Shown here piece by piece: positions 48,788 through 55,920 of a stretch of DNA of 64,000 bases. The number at the start of each line of letters is the position of its first letter. The stretch's first letter is position 1. Both the position numbers and the translations under genes were made by a program. Origin of the DNA: HK-STAS-PATE-2 sp046350895 (GTDB lineage: Bacteria > Patescibacteriota > Patescibacteriia > 2-12-FULL-60-25). The notes beneath the pieces are model-generated. The model searched no databases, was not told the origin of the DNA, and saw nothing but the letters and a program-made list of their open reading frames with translations. Location: contig JAXLZL010000003.1 in NCBI GenBank assembly GCA_046350895.1, positions 62,001 through 126,000 of the forward strand. The letters run 5' to 3'.

Positions 48788-49504
48788 ATGCTCCAGGTGA
48801 TTTGTATCGCCATCATGACGCTTGTCTTCATGATGCTAGAGCGGCTTCGTCCCGGTCGGGAGTTGCCGCATGTTCAGGGTTGGTATCTGCGAGCGATTCT
48901 CCTCAATCTCTGCCAGTTAGGTGTGGTCTATCTCGCGGGCATTACCTGGAACCACTGGCTGCAATCACGCTCGCTGTTCCATGTGGTGGGTTTGCCTGAT
49001 GTGATTGAAGGATTGGTGTTTTGGCTTTTTGGAACCTTTGTTTTTTATTGGTGGCATCGTATCCGTCACCGAAATTGGTGGTGGCAAATGTTTCATCAGG
49101 TGCATCATAGCCCAACCAGAATAGAAACGCTGACCTCGTTTTATAAGCATCCAATCGAGATGGCCGTAAACTCAATCTTGATCAGTCTGATCGTGTACGG
49201 GTTTTTTGGCGGATCCATCGAAGCCGCAGCTTGGTACAATGTCTTTGCCGTTTTTGGAGAGTTTTTCTATCACATGAACGTCTGTACTCCACACTGGATC
49301 GGGTATTTCATCCAGCGCCCCGAACATCATTCGATCCACCATCAAACGGGTGTTCACCAGTACAACTTTGGCGATCTCACGTTTTGGGATCGTCTCTTTG
49401 GAACATTTAAAGATGTGACGAGATTCGTCGATCACAGTGGGTTTGAGGGTGGTCGTGAAACACAGTTGGCAGATATGCTTGCATTTAAAGATATCAACAA
49501 ATAG
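48788..49504 (+). CDS. Sterol desaturase/fatty acid hydroxylase family protein
   Basis: A 238-residue integral membrane di-iron oxygenase-type protein. The His clusters are WWHRIRH, HQVHH and EHHSIHH, the standard eight-His pattern, and about four membrane helices surround them. The family hydroxylates or desaturates lipids using O2. In an organism expected to be host-dependent it may modify scavenged lipids; substrate unknown. Confidence 0.88.
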   Translation: MLQVICIAIMTLVFMMLERLRPGRELPHVQGWYLRAILLNLCQLGVVYLAGITWNHWLQSRSLFHVVGLPDVIEGLVFWLFGTFVFYWWHRIRHRNWWWQMFHQVHHSPTRIETLTSFYKHPIEMAVNSILISLIVYGFFGGSIEAAAWYNVFAVFGEFFYHMNVCTPHWIGYFIQRPEHHSIHHQTGVHQYNFGDLTFWDRLFGTFKDVTRFVDHSGFEGGRETQLADMLAFKDINK

Positions 49505-49539
49505 TTCTACTGTCCGATACCAGCCCCAGCCAACATTTT

Positions 49540-49565
49540 AACCGCGTAACCACGCGGTTATTTTG
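49540..49565 (+). terminator. Terminator
   Basis: AACCGCG / CGCGGTT with loop TAACCA and ATTTT. Confidence 0.75.
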
Positions 49566-49603
49566 TTGCGGGTGCAGAGAAAATCGTGCTAAGAGGGCAA
49601 ATC

Positions 49604-49612
49604 TGATAAAAT
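49604..49612 (+). promoter_or_regulatory. Extended -10, leaderless type
   Basis: TGA-TAAAAT (49604-49612), exactly 6 nt before ATG 49619. Confidence 0.6.
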
Positions 49613-49618
49613 AATAGC

Positions 49619-49936
49619 ATGAAAGAAAAAAGACAGACCCTAGGAATAGCCTCTCTTATTATTGGATTTCTCGCTACGTTGATCTTGCCTGCATTAATTT
49701 ACATACAGAGCAAAACGCATGCCGCCCAACAACAGCCCACTGCTGATCTCAGCCAAGTGTACTACTGGCAAGGTATGAGAAATATTGCTCTGAGATATCT
49801 TTTGTCATCCATCGCCATCTCTTTTGTTGCTGGCTGGCTGGCCGTTTTCGCCTTTCGAGGATGGAGAAAATTATTTGGGGCTACATTGATACTGCTTTCT
49901 CTTACGATACTATTTTTATCAATCCCGGCTACTTAG
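49619..49936 (+). CDS. Hypothetical membrane protein, three helices
   Basis: A 105-residue protein with hydrophobic segments near 8-28, 59-79 and 84-102 and a polar Gln/Thr-rich loop between the first two. No family recognised. Base composition is more AT-rich than neighbours, which may hint at a different origin. Confidence 0.65.
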   Translation: MKEKRQTLGIASLIIGFLATLILPALIYIQSKTHAAQQQPTADLSQVYYWQGMRNIALRYLLSSIAISFVAGWLAVFAFRGWRKLFGATLILLSLTILFLSIPAT

Positions 49937-49977
49937 AGCGTTATAGTTCTGATTTTTTCTATCAGCACCTGCCAGCA

Positions 49978-50012
49978 CCAAAGTCGTCGCAAGACGGCTT
50001 TTGTGATAGGGT
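49978..50012 (+). repeat. Terminator-promoter repeat, copy 1
   Basis: CCAAAGTCGTCGC-AA-GACGGCTTTT forms a hairpin with T-run (terminator). The following TGTG-A-TAGGGT gives an extended -10, 9 nt before ATG 50022. Copies 2 and 3 are at 54167 and 55030. Confidence 0.7.
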
Positions 50013-50021
50013 TTTTCTACT

Positions 50022-50222
50022 ATGAAAACACTCAAATGCGACCTGTGCGAGGCAACGGTTAGAGGTGAAACGTTTGAAGAGTGGATGGAGGCTCTAAAAC
50101 CCCACTATATGCAGGCTCACTCGGATGTCATGATGGGTAAGCCTGGCCAGACTGACGAAGAGAAGAGAGCAGAAATGATGAAATGGATGGCAGAGAATCG
50201 TGCACGTTTTGAAGCTGCTTAA
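50022..50222 (+). CDS. Small zinc-finger-like protein
   Basis: A 66-residue protein starting MKTLKCDLCEATVRGETFEEW, with CDLC and two His (HYMQAH) spaced like a C2H2 zinc site, then an acidic/basic helix. It resembles DUF1059-type small proteins. Function unknown. Confidence 0.7.
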   Translation: MKTLKCDLCEATVRGETFEEWMEALKPHYMQAHSDVMMGKPGQTDEEKRAEMMKWMAENRARFEAA

Positions 50223-50249
50223 TAACTACCAAACTAGTCGTTGAGCAGT

Positions 50250-50648
50250 ATGTCCAGAATCATTGTTGCTTCAGGGCCTGTTATCGTTGAGGACGGTCGT
50301 GTTTTGCTGAATAAACACGGTGATACCACGTTTTGGAAATTTTGCGGCGGAAGAGTTGAGGATTTTAACGATACGCTCATCGCAGCGGCTCGCCGAGAAG
50401 CGAATGAAGAAATGGGTATCGAGATTGAGATTTTAGATCAGAATCCATTCATCGCCTTCACGACCAAAACAGCTGAAGATGGGGCAGTGACCGACGTTAT
50501 CTTGGTCCATTACCTTGCAAAAAGGGTTGGTGAGATCATGCCTGGCGCCGATATTCGTGAATGGGATTGGCTTGATCTCTCGCATTTGCCGGATGATTTG
50601 GGGCCGAATATCGTCCCAGCGCTAAAGCATTTTGGTTTTATAAAATAA
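50250..50648 (+). CDS. NUDIX hydrolase
   Basis: A 132-residue Nudix protein; the box is GGRVEDFNDTLIAAARREAN followed by EEMGI, with the REANEE metal site intact. It cleaves nucleoside diphosphate-linked compounds; the substrate cannot be told. ATG 50250 is preferred to a TTG 9 nt upstream. Confidence 0.9.
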   Translation: MSRIIVASGPVIVEDGRVLLNKHGDTTFWKFCGGRVEDFNDTLIAAARREANEEMGIEIEILDQNPFIAFTTKTAEDGAVTDVILVHYLAKRVGEIMPGADIREWDWLDLSHLPDDLGPNIVPALKHFGFIK

Positions 50649-50659
50649 ACCACAAACAA

Positions 50660-50683
50660 AAACATCCGCAAACGCGGATGTTT
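50660..50683. terminator. Bidirectional terminator
   Basis: AAACATCCGC / GCGGATGTTT with loop AAAC between convergent genes. Confidence 0.88.
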
Positions 50684-50693
50684 CTTATTACTC

Positions 50694-51140
50694 TTAGACG
50701 AAGAATGAAACGAGCAACGAGGTGAGTAACAAGGTCGTGAGGTTCGAGGCCGAATCCGAGAAGAACTTCTGCCAGGCGATTGAACGGTCGACATTGCCCC
50801 AAAGCACGCCTTGGCCAATGATCGGTACCATGAAGCAAAGCCAGTTCATAAGAACGAATCCGACAGCCATGGTGATTGGTACGCCGTTTTTAACGCTCAT
50901 CGTGATGATGAACACCGTGGCAAAGGCCGTGAGGGCAGATAATGCCATCTGGGCGGCATAGATTTTAGGCATGCCAGGCATGGCGGCTTTGATCTTTGCC
51001 TGCTGTTCTTCAGGGGTCAGTTTGTCAAAACCGAGGTACTTCATGTGAAGCTTGCCCGTTGGGGTGGCATTCGAGTACCAGAACGAACCGACGACGACGG
51101 CGATGATTGAGCCGGCGATAGTGAGAAGGAGAAGTGACAT
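50694..51140 (-). CDS. DUF1761 membrane protein
   Basis: A 148-residue protein with four predicted helices. 'VVGSFWYSNATPTGKLHMK' near the start, FVLMNWLCFMVPIIGQGVLW and a C-terminal helix fit DUF1761. Function unknown. A TAATAT -10 lies 9 nt before the ATG and overlaps the stop of the upstream small gene. Confidence 0.75.
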   Translation of the reverse strand: MSLLLLTIAGSIIAVVVGSFWYSNATPTGKLHMKYLGFDKLTPEEQQAKIKAAMPGMPKIYAAQMALSALTAFATVFIITMSVKNGVPITMAVGFVLMNWLCFMVPIIGQGVLWGNVDRSIAWQKFFSDSASNLTTLLLTSLLVSFFV

Positions 51141-51152
51141 AGTATGTTAATA

Positions 51153-51392
51153 TTAGTTACTTTCTGGCAAAGCGGCAAAGGCCTTTTTGGTAGCCATGTA
51201 CCAACCCATGCCTTTGAGGGGGTTCTTCCAGCGGCCTTGCATGTCTTTGAGGGCTTGTTCGTGCGAAGCATCGCCTGCGGCAACAGCTTCTTTCAAGTGT
51301 GCGTCTTGGGCTTTAATGACATCATCGGCTGTGTTCATGGTGAAAGCTTTTTCACAAGGGCCGCCGAGTTGTTTGCAAGTCATGGTTTTCAT
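51153..51392 (-). CDS. DUF1059-like small protein
   Basis: A 79-residue protein beginning MKTMTCKQLGGPCEKAFTMN, with CKQLGGPC, then a helical HEQALKDMQGRW. Short proteins with 'MTCKQLGG.C' are widespread and uncharacterised. A TACCGT -10 lies 8 nt before the ATG at 51392. It precedes the DUF1761 gene by 12 nt. Confidence 0.7.
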   Translation of the reverse strand: MKTMTCKQLGGPCEKAFTMNTADDVIKAQDAHLKEAVAAGDASHEQALKDMQGRWKNPLKGMGWYMATKKAFAALPESN

Positions 51393-51464
51393 ATGGGTAA
51401 ACGGTACTGGCAAGAGGGGATGAGCGTCAAATGATGAAGGATCTGTTACTATTGTCTTAAGTTT

Positions 51465-51845
51465 ATGAACAAAAACACACTAAAAAGCATTTGGGCCGTT
51501 TTTGCTGGTTTTCTGACGGTTGTTATCTTATCGGTGGCTACTGACGCCGTACTTGAATCGGTAGGAGTTTTCCCTCCGCCGACAGGTGGCTTGTTCGTGA
51601 CGTGGATGTTGGTTGTAGCCTTGCTCTATCGAAGTGCTTATACGGTCATCGGTGGTTTCGTGACGGCATGGCTTGCTCCGGGTAATGCCAAGAAGCTCGT
51701 GATGATTCTTGGTATCCTTGGTACCATTGCCGGTACCGCAGGCGTGATCATTGGTTGGAATCTTTCTGCGCATTGGTATCCGATTGCCTTAGCTGTGACA
51801 GCGTATCCATTAACGTGGTTGGGAGGAAAGTTAAAAACCAAATAA
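51465..51845 (+). CDS. Hypothetical membrane protein, four helices
   Basis: A 126-residue protein with helices near 8-30, 42-62, 74-94 and 100-120 and a short FPPPTGG loop. It resembles small uncharacterised inner-membrane proteins of many bacteria; no function. An extended -10 TGT-TACTAT lies 12 nt upstream of the ATG. A CCACGG/CCGTGG terminator follows at 51854-51876. Confidence 0.7.
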   Translation: MNKNTLKSIWAVFAGFLTVVILSVATDAVLESVGVFPPPTGGLFVTWMLVVALLYRSAYTVIGGFVTAWLAPGNAKKLVMILGILGTIAGTAGVIIGWNLSAHWYPIALAVTAYPLTWLGGKLKTK

Positions 51846-51853
51846 AAAATAAG

Positions 51854-51876
51854 CCACGGAGAGATCCGTGGTTTTT
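51854..51876 (+). terminator. Terminator
   Basis: CCACGG / CCGTGG, loop AGAGAT, then TTTTTC; lies between convergent genes. Confidence 0.85.
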
Positions 51877-51879
51877 CAT

Positions 51880-52194
51880 TCAGGGGGTATGGGGTATGAA
51901 GACTTTGCTACCGCAGCCTGGTTTGATGTGTCCGTTATCGTCTTCGTATTCATCGCAGACGAATTCGTAGTTGAATGCGATCGGGTCTTGGTCAAGATCG
52001 TATTCGGGCCACATCTCATTTTGGTCGAAGACGAGCCCGCAACCAGTACACTCATAGACGCGGTGCGGAAAAATATCTTCGCCACAATCTGGCTTGCGGC
52101 TGCATTCGTGTGCGCCGAATTCATTCGGCGGAAAGTCCGACTCGGGTCCGATATGACCGCAGGAGTAGCACTTGTATTGCAGAGGATCGGTCAT
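51880..52194 (-). CDS. Cys-rich zinc-ribbon protein
   Basis: A 104-residue acidic protein with CYSCG, a CSRKPDCG pair, CTGCG, and CDEYED..GCGS near the end: four Cys pairs that could form two zinc ribbons. No catalytic motif. Preceded by GAGGAGG 4 nt before the ATG and a TTGACA promoter (52249-52222), so it is in the leadered class. Confidence 0.75.
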   Translation of the reverse strand: MTDPLQYKCYSCGHIGPESDFPPNEFGAHECSRKPDCGEDIFPHRVYECTGCGLVFDQNEMWPEYDLDQDPIAFNYEFVCDEYEDDNGHIKPGCGSKVFIPHTP

Positions 52195-52221
52195 GGTGCC
52201 TCCTCAGAAAGAGCTACCGCC

Positions 52222-52249
52222 AGCTTAGCGTTTGCCACGCAACTGTCAA
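52222..52249 (-). promoter_or_regulatory. Promoter of the zinc-ribbon gene
   Basis: On the minus strand TTGACA (52249-52244), 16 bp, TAAGCT (52227-52222). Divergent from and close to the msrA -10. Confidence 0.65.
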
Positions 52250-52255
52250 TGCGAT

Positions 52256-52261
52256 TACACT
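52256..52261 (+). promoter_or_regulatory. -10 of msrA, leaderless type
   Basis: TACACT, 8 nt before ATG 52270. Supports the short start. Confidence 0.5.
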
Positions 52262-52269
52262 TTCTCCAT

Positions 52270-52758
52270 ATGAACCAAACCGCTTATCTCGCCGGTGGTT
52301 GCTTTTGGGGGATGGAAGACCTCTTTCGTAAACAGCCGGGTGTCATTGATACCGAAACCGGTTATACGGGCGGTGAGAATGCGAATCCGACCTACCAAAA
52401 TCATCCCGGTCATGCTGAAGCATTGAAAATCGTTTTTGATCCAACGCAAACATCGTATCGCGCTTTGCTCGATTTCTTTTTTCGCATCCACAACCCAACG
52501 ACATTAAACCGACAGGGGAATGATGTTGGTACGTCATACCGTTCAGCGATTTTTTATACGGATGCTGAACAGAAAAAAGAAGCTGAAGATTTTATCGCGC
52601 TCGTGAACAAGTCAGGCCGATGGTCAGACCCGGTCGTGACAAGCATCGAACCGTTCACCGCCTTTACTGAAGCCGAACCCGAGCACCAAGATTATCTGCA
52701 AAATAATCCGGGTGGGTATACGTGTCACTTCATCCGCATGGAAACCTATCTGAAGTAG
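52270..52758 (+). CDS. msrA: Peptide methionine sulfoxide reductase A
   Basis: A 162-residue MsrA that reduces Met-S-sulfoxide. The catalytic GCFWGMED (Cys at 11) is followed by GYTGGE, and DVGTSYRSAIFY. A resolving Cys may be that in GGYTCHFIRME near the C-terminus. The frame extends upstream, but the start is fixed by the promoter and by the family N-terminus. Confidence 0.95.
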   Translation: MNQTAYLAGGCFWGMEDLFRKQPGVIDTETGYTGGENANPTYQNHPGHAEALKIVFDPTQTSYRALLDFFFRIHNPTTLNRQGNDVGTSYRSAIFYTDAEQKKEAEDFIALVNKSGRWSDPVVTSIEPFTAFTEAEPEHQDYLQNNPGGYTCHFIRMETYLK

Positions 52759-52764
52759 CCAAGA

Positions 52765-52794
52765 AAAAATCCACCGCCATGCGGTGGATTTTTA
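52765..52794. terminator. Bidirectional terminator
   Basis: AAAAATCCACCG / CGGTGGATTTTT with loop CCATG between msrA and the AHSA1 gene. Confidence 0.9.
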
Positions 52795-53199
52795 TTAGTT
52801 GCTCTCAACGTGTTTTTTGAAGTTGTTCAAGATGGCTTGCCAACCTTGGCGTTGCATCTCTTCAGGGTTTTGCGTTTCGGCATCGAAAGCCGTGGTGACA
52901 GTGGTGACGCCGTCGGTTTCAGAAAAGTTCACTTCAACTTTGCGGCCATCGCCAAGCGTATAAGCAAGGCGCTGGTTTGGGATGACTTCGGTATAGGTGC
53001 CGCCGAAGTCGAAGCCGAAGCTGCCGTCTTTGGCCTCCATGCGTGCGGTGAGCATGCCGCCGACGCGCAGGTCATTGGTGGCAGAAGGGCACATCCAGTC
53101 GTCTGAGGCAAAGTTCCACTTGGTGATATGCTCTGGTTCGGTGTAGTTGGTCCAGACTTTTTCAACGGGGGCGTTGATGGTGGCTTCGATGTTGATCAT
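52795..53199 (-). CDS. SRPBCC/AHSA1-type protein
   Basis: A 134-residue START-like protein. INIEATINAPVEKVWTNYTE, HITKWNFASDDW and the C-terminal RQGWQAILNNFKKHVE match the Activator-of-Hsp90 homolog (AHSA1) subfamily that binds small hydrophobic ligands. It lies 5 nt after the upstream coiled-coil gene, so the two are likely cotranscribed. Confidence 0.85.
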   Translation of the reverse strand: MINIEATINAPVEKVWTNYTEPEHITKWNFASDDWMCPSATNDLRVGGMLTARMEAKDGSFGFDFGGTYTEVIPNQRLAYTLGDGRKVEVNFSETDGVTTVTTAFDAETQNPEEMQRQGWQAILNNFKKHVESN

Positions 53200-53204
53200 A
53201 AGGG

Positions 53205-53558
53205 TTAAACGGCTTTTTTAAACGTGATTTTGAATACTGGTTCGTATTTCACATCGTTTTCGTCCATGAGGTCAAGTGATTGGCCCTTCATGAGCATGGT
53301 GAGCGAGAGGTCGGTCAAGAGCATCTCATCTGATTTGATATCGAGGGCGATTTTCTCGAGTTTCTCCATTTCCTTAGTAAAGTCTGCGCGAATCTCGTTT
53401 TCGAGGCGGATTTTTTTTGCCTTCAACTCCTCAAGTTCTTCGAGTACGTCTTGGTAGGGTTTTGATTGGGCGAGGACGTCTTTGAAGATAACGCGGACTT
53501 TTTTCTTCTCATCTTTATTGGCACGGATGCGCGCGTGGATCTCTTGGAGTTTGGACAT
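53205..53558 (-). CDS. Coiled-coil hypothetical protein
   Basis: A 117-residue, Lys/Glu-rich protein. Residues about 35-80 (LEELEELKAKKIRLENEIRA, TKEMEKLEKIALD) are strongly predicted coiled coil; a beta-like end (KYEPVFKITFKKA) follows. No known family. First gene of a two-gene unit with the AHSA1 protein. Confidence 0.7.
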   Translation of the reverse strand: MSKLQEIHARIRANKDEKKKVRVIFKDVLAQSKPYQDVLEELEELKAKKIRLENEIRADFTKEMEKLEKIALDIKSDEMLLTDLSLTMLMKGQSLDLMDENDVKYEPVFKITFKKAV

Positions 53559-53591
53559 AGGCGGTTTAAGTGACCGCAGTATAGCACAAAC

Positions 53592-53619
53592 AAAAAACCA
53601 CCCCTCTGGGTGGTTTTTT
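53592..53619. terminator. Terminator
   Basis: AAAAACCACCC / GGGTGGTTTTT, loop CTCT. Confidence 0.88.
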
Positions 53620-53622
53620 GGC

Positions 53623-53832
53623 CTATTTCTTCATGTAGCCATAACCGATGAGGGCGGCGGCAACCAAGTTAATGATCGCGTGGCCCATCATCTGCGAAGC
53701 CGGTAGGCCGGCCACGAGCATGTAGATATGGGTTAAGACGACGAGGGCCAAGCCAATGTAGTATGACCACATGGCAAGAGAAGCGTTTTTCACAAAAAGA
53801 GGGGAGTGTTGCCCTTTAGGGCGGGCAATCAA
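53623..53832 (-). CDS. Small membrane protein, two helices
   Basis: A protein of at most 69 residues with two hydrophobic helices (MWSYYIGLALVVLTHIYMLV; AIINLVAAALIGYGYM). The start is uncertain: a TTG at 53832 is only 3 nt after a TACTAT box, while an internal ATG gives about 49 residues. Function unknown. Confidence 0.5.
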   Translation of the reverse strand: MIARPKGQHSPLFVKNASLAMWSYYIGLALVVLTHIYMLVAGLPASQMMGHAIINLVAAALIGYGYMKK

Positions 53833-53899
53833 CTTATAGTATGCGCCAGATAGAAAAAGGCGTCTATTTGTGTTAGCGTGCCACCGCCGGAGGTGATTT

Positions 53900-54166
53900 G
53901 TGAAAAGCAGATTACTGCGATCCTATCGTCGCATCGCCATGCATCAGCATGTTTGCGATCGGTGCTTGAATCCGATCGACCCTGGTGAAGAGTATGAGGG
54001 GTCGATCCTTCTCTACGAACGCGGCAAGTTATTGGTGCTGAAAATGCACATTTCGCCATGTTGTGATTATCCTGACGAGCCCAGCGACGATTCGGGCGGT
54101 GCGTCGAATATCGTGCGTGTCGATTTCAAGAAACGAAAACGCGCGGTTCTCACGCGCGTTGCCTGA
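53900..54166 (+). CDS. Small Cys/His protein
   Basis: An 88-residue protein with a GTG start preceded by GGAGGTGAT (a near-perfect anti-Shine-Dalgarno match). It has HQHVCDRCLNPIDPGEEYEG and HISPCCDYP, that is CxxC plus HxxxCC, a likely zinc knuckle, then a basic tail. Function unknown. It is followed by copy 2 of the terminator repeat. Confidence 0.65.
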   Translation: MKSRLLRSYRRIAMHQHVCDRCLNPIDPGEEYEGSILLYERGKLLVLKMHISPCCDYPDEPSDDSGGASNIVRVDFKKRKRAVLTRVA

Positions 54167-54193
54167 CCAAAGTCGTCGCCTGACAGCTTTTTT
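54167..54193 (+). repeat. Terminator repeat, copy 2
   Basis: CCAAAGTCGTCGCCTGACAG then a T-run; starts directly after the TGA stop. One base in the 3' arm differs from copies 1 and 3. A TTGACA -35-like element follows at 54195. Confidence 0.7.
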
Positions 54194-54246
54194 GTTGACA
54201 TTCTTGTCTTTTTATAATAAAGCAGGCCTGTTGAACGGAGGTTGTT

Positions 54247-55029
54247 ATGCTCATCGATGTTCATACGCACATTGGGCCACAAGAACCCATGATGAAGACG
54301 GCTGCTGAACTCGTGGCGGCCATGGATGTTGCCAAGATCGACCTGTCACTGGCGTTCGCCTGCCCCATCAATGGTTGTGACAACGAATGGCTCAAAGGTC
54401 AGATCGCGGTTTTCCCCGGGCGCTTAAAGGGCGTTGCGACCATTTCGCCCATCCACGACCGACCTGAAAAGCTTTTGCCGTTGCGGAGGTCTTTCGAGAG
54501 CGGTGATTTCGTCGCCTTGAAATTCTATCTTGGCTACGAGCATTTCTATCCTGATGATCCACGGCTTACCGATTGGTACCGCATGATGAGCGACATCGGC
54601 AAGCCGGTCATCTTTCACTGCGGCGACCTCTACAGCGAGGCCAAGGGTGCGTTGTTGAAGTATTCGCATCCGCTGGTGATCGATGACGTAGCGGGGATGT
54701 TTCCCGATCTGAAGATCGTCATCGCGCACATGGGCAATCCCTGGATCAAGGAAGCGGCATTGGTTTGCACCAAGAACGCGAACGTATACGCCGATGTATC
54801 CGGATATGTCGACGGGGCATTTACTGAACGGCGCCTCCAGGCCTTCCAAAGAGTGCTTACCGAGTTCGAGGACATCGCCGACGCGCAACGCCACTCGAAG
54901 CTCCTGTTCGGTACTGATTGGCCGATCTGCGATTCTGCGGATTATGCCAAGCGACTCCAGTCGGTCTTCGGACCGGGGTCCGAAGCCGTATTCGCCGACA
55001 CTGCAAAGCGCGTGTTCGGCCTAACATGA
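54247..55029 (+). CDS. Amidohydrolase family 2 protein
   Basis: A 260-residue TIM-barrel hydrolase (amidohydrolase_2 type). Metal ligands are visible: HTH in DVHTHIG (about 6-8), His in VIFHCGD, His in VIAHMGNP and Asp in FGTDWP. Members act as decarboxylases or hydrolases on carboxylated rings; the substrate is not evident. GGAGGTTGTT lies just before the ATG. Monocistronic, with repeat copy 3 as terminator. Confidence 0.85.
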   Translation: MLIDVHTHIGPQEPMMKTAAELVAAMDVAKIDLSLAFACPINGCDNEWLKGQIAVFPGRLKGVATISPIHDRPEKLLPLRRSFESGDFVALKFYLGYEHFYPDDPRLTDWYRMMSDIGKPVIFHCGDLYSEAKGALLKYSHPLVIDDVAGMFPDLKIVIAHMGNPWIKEAALVCTKNANVYADVSGYVDGAFTERRLQAFQRVLTEFEDIADAQRHSKLLFGTDWPICDSADYAKRLQSVFGPGSEAVFADTAKRVFGLT

Positions 55030-55064
55030 CCAAAGTCGTCGCCTGACGGCTTTTGTGTTAGCTT
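55030..55064 (+). repeat. Terminator-promoter repeat, copy 3
   Basis: CCAAAGTCGTCGCCTGACGG, then CTTTTGTG, then an extended -10 TGT-TAGCTT (55056-55064) 7 nt before ATG 55072. It is both terminator of the amidohydrolase gene and promoter of the next one. Confidence 0.7.
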
Positions 55065-55071
55065 TGTCCTC

Positions 55072-55521
55072 ATGAAAGTCACCGTTCTGCGCGGCATCTC
55101 AGGCGCCGGCAAATCAACCTGGATCAAAAATAATGCGCCTGATGCTTTTGTTGTGAGCGCCGATTTGTTTTTTATGGTTGATGGTGAATACAAATTTGAT
55201 ATCAATAAACTTGAAGAAGCCCACCGGCACACCTTCAAGGCATTTTTAGAAGCGCTCGCTGATAAAAAAGAATGGATCATCGTCGACAATACCAATGTGC
55301 ATGCTTGGGAGTATTCGCCCTATGTATTGGCCGCCGGCGCTTATGGTTATGAAGTTGAGTTGCTAACTTTTGAGTGTTCGGCAGATGTGGCGTTGTCACG
55401 CAAACGACTTGTGCCCGAAGACACCCTTCGCAACATCGCTGAGATTTTTGTGCGCGAGACCGAGCGCATGCCGCGCAAGTTCAAAGGGATCAATAAGACG
55501 TTGCTCTGCACCTCGAATTGA
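55072..55521 (+). CDS. P-loop kinase, polynucleotide-kinase/N4BP2-like
   Basis: A 149-residue P-loop protein. Walker A is GISGAGKST (8-16); SADLFF, EEAHRHTFKAF, WIIVDNTNVHAWEY and a lid with 'CSADVALSRKRLV' match the AAA_33/T4 Pnk-type 5'-kinase domain, including VDNTN. Family members phosphorylate 5'-OH ends of nucleic acids or small substrates. If nucleic acid is the target it could feed the Rnl1-like ligase at 42455; they are not neighbours. Confidence 0.75.
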   Translation: MKVTVLRGISGAGKSTWIKNNAPDAFVVSADLFFMVDGEYKFDINKLEEAHRHTFKAFLEALADKKEWIIVDNTNVHAWEYSPYVLAAGAYGYEVELLTFECSADVALSRKRLVPEDTLRNIAEIFVRETERMPRKFKGINKTLLCTSN

Positions 55522-55545
55522 CGAAATTAGTATTTAATTGTAAAT

Positions 55546-55575
55546 AGAGGCACCCTTCGGGGTGCTCTTTTTTAG
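55546..55575 (+). terminator. Terminator
   Basis: AGAGGCACCC / GGGTGCTCTTTTTT with loop TTCG. The next gene's GGGAGG site follows within 5 nt. Confidence 0.9.
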
Positions 55576-55584
55576 GGAGGCCTC

Positions 55585-55881
55585 ATGTCCTCAGCTTGTT
55601 TGTTCGACCAGGCCCATATCATTGAAGTGGCCAAGTACCTTCATGACCGTAATGGTCAGCGTATGGATTTTTGCCTCGCGTTACAAAAGGCCGTTATCCA
55701 GGCCTATGACGACGATTATAGCCAAATGGCCCTCTACCAGATCACCGAAATGGTGAGGTTGTATAAAAACGTTTATCACGTCCCGCGCGACTATTGGCAT
55801 GCTGCCATCGAAGCCGTGGACAACCGTCCCGCCGAACTCAAGAGGCAAGCACCCCTCTGCCCCCGATGCTCCAAAGCGTAG
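55585..55881 (+). CDS. Hypothetical 98-residue protein
   Basis: No family recognised. Mostly helical with many Tyr/Gln/Asp (QAYDDDYSQMALYQITEM) and a C-terminal CPRC. GGGAGG lies 6 nt before the ATG, and the gene has terminators on each side, so it belongs to the leadered, monocistronic class. Confidence 0.65.
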   Translation: MSSACLFDQAHIIEVAKYLHDRNGQRMDFCLALQKAVIQAYDDDYSQMALYQITEMVRLYKNVYHVPRDYWHAAIEAVDNRPAELKRQAPLCPRCSKA

Positions 55882-55885
55882 GGGG

Positions 55886-55914
55886 TTTTCTGTTTTGCGT
55901 TTCTCCTCTAATCT
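55886..55914 (+). promoter_or_regulatory. Promoter of murC, leaderless type
   Basis: TAATCT (55909-55914) exactly 6 nt before ATG 55921; TTTTCT (55886-55891) at 17 bp is a weak -35. Confidence 0.5.
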
Positions 55915-55920
55915 TTGGCT

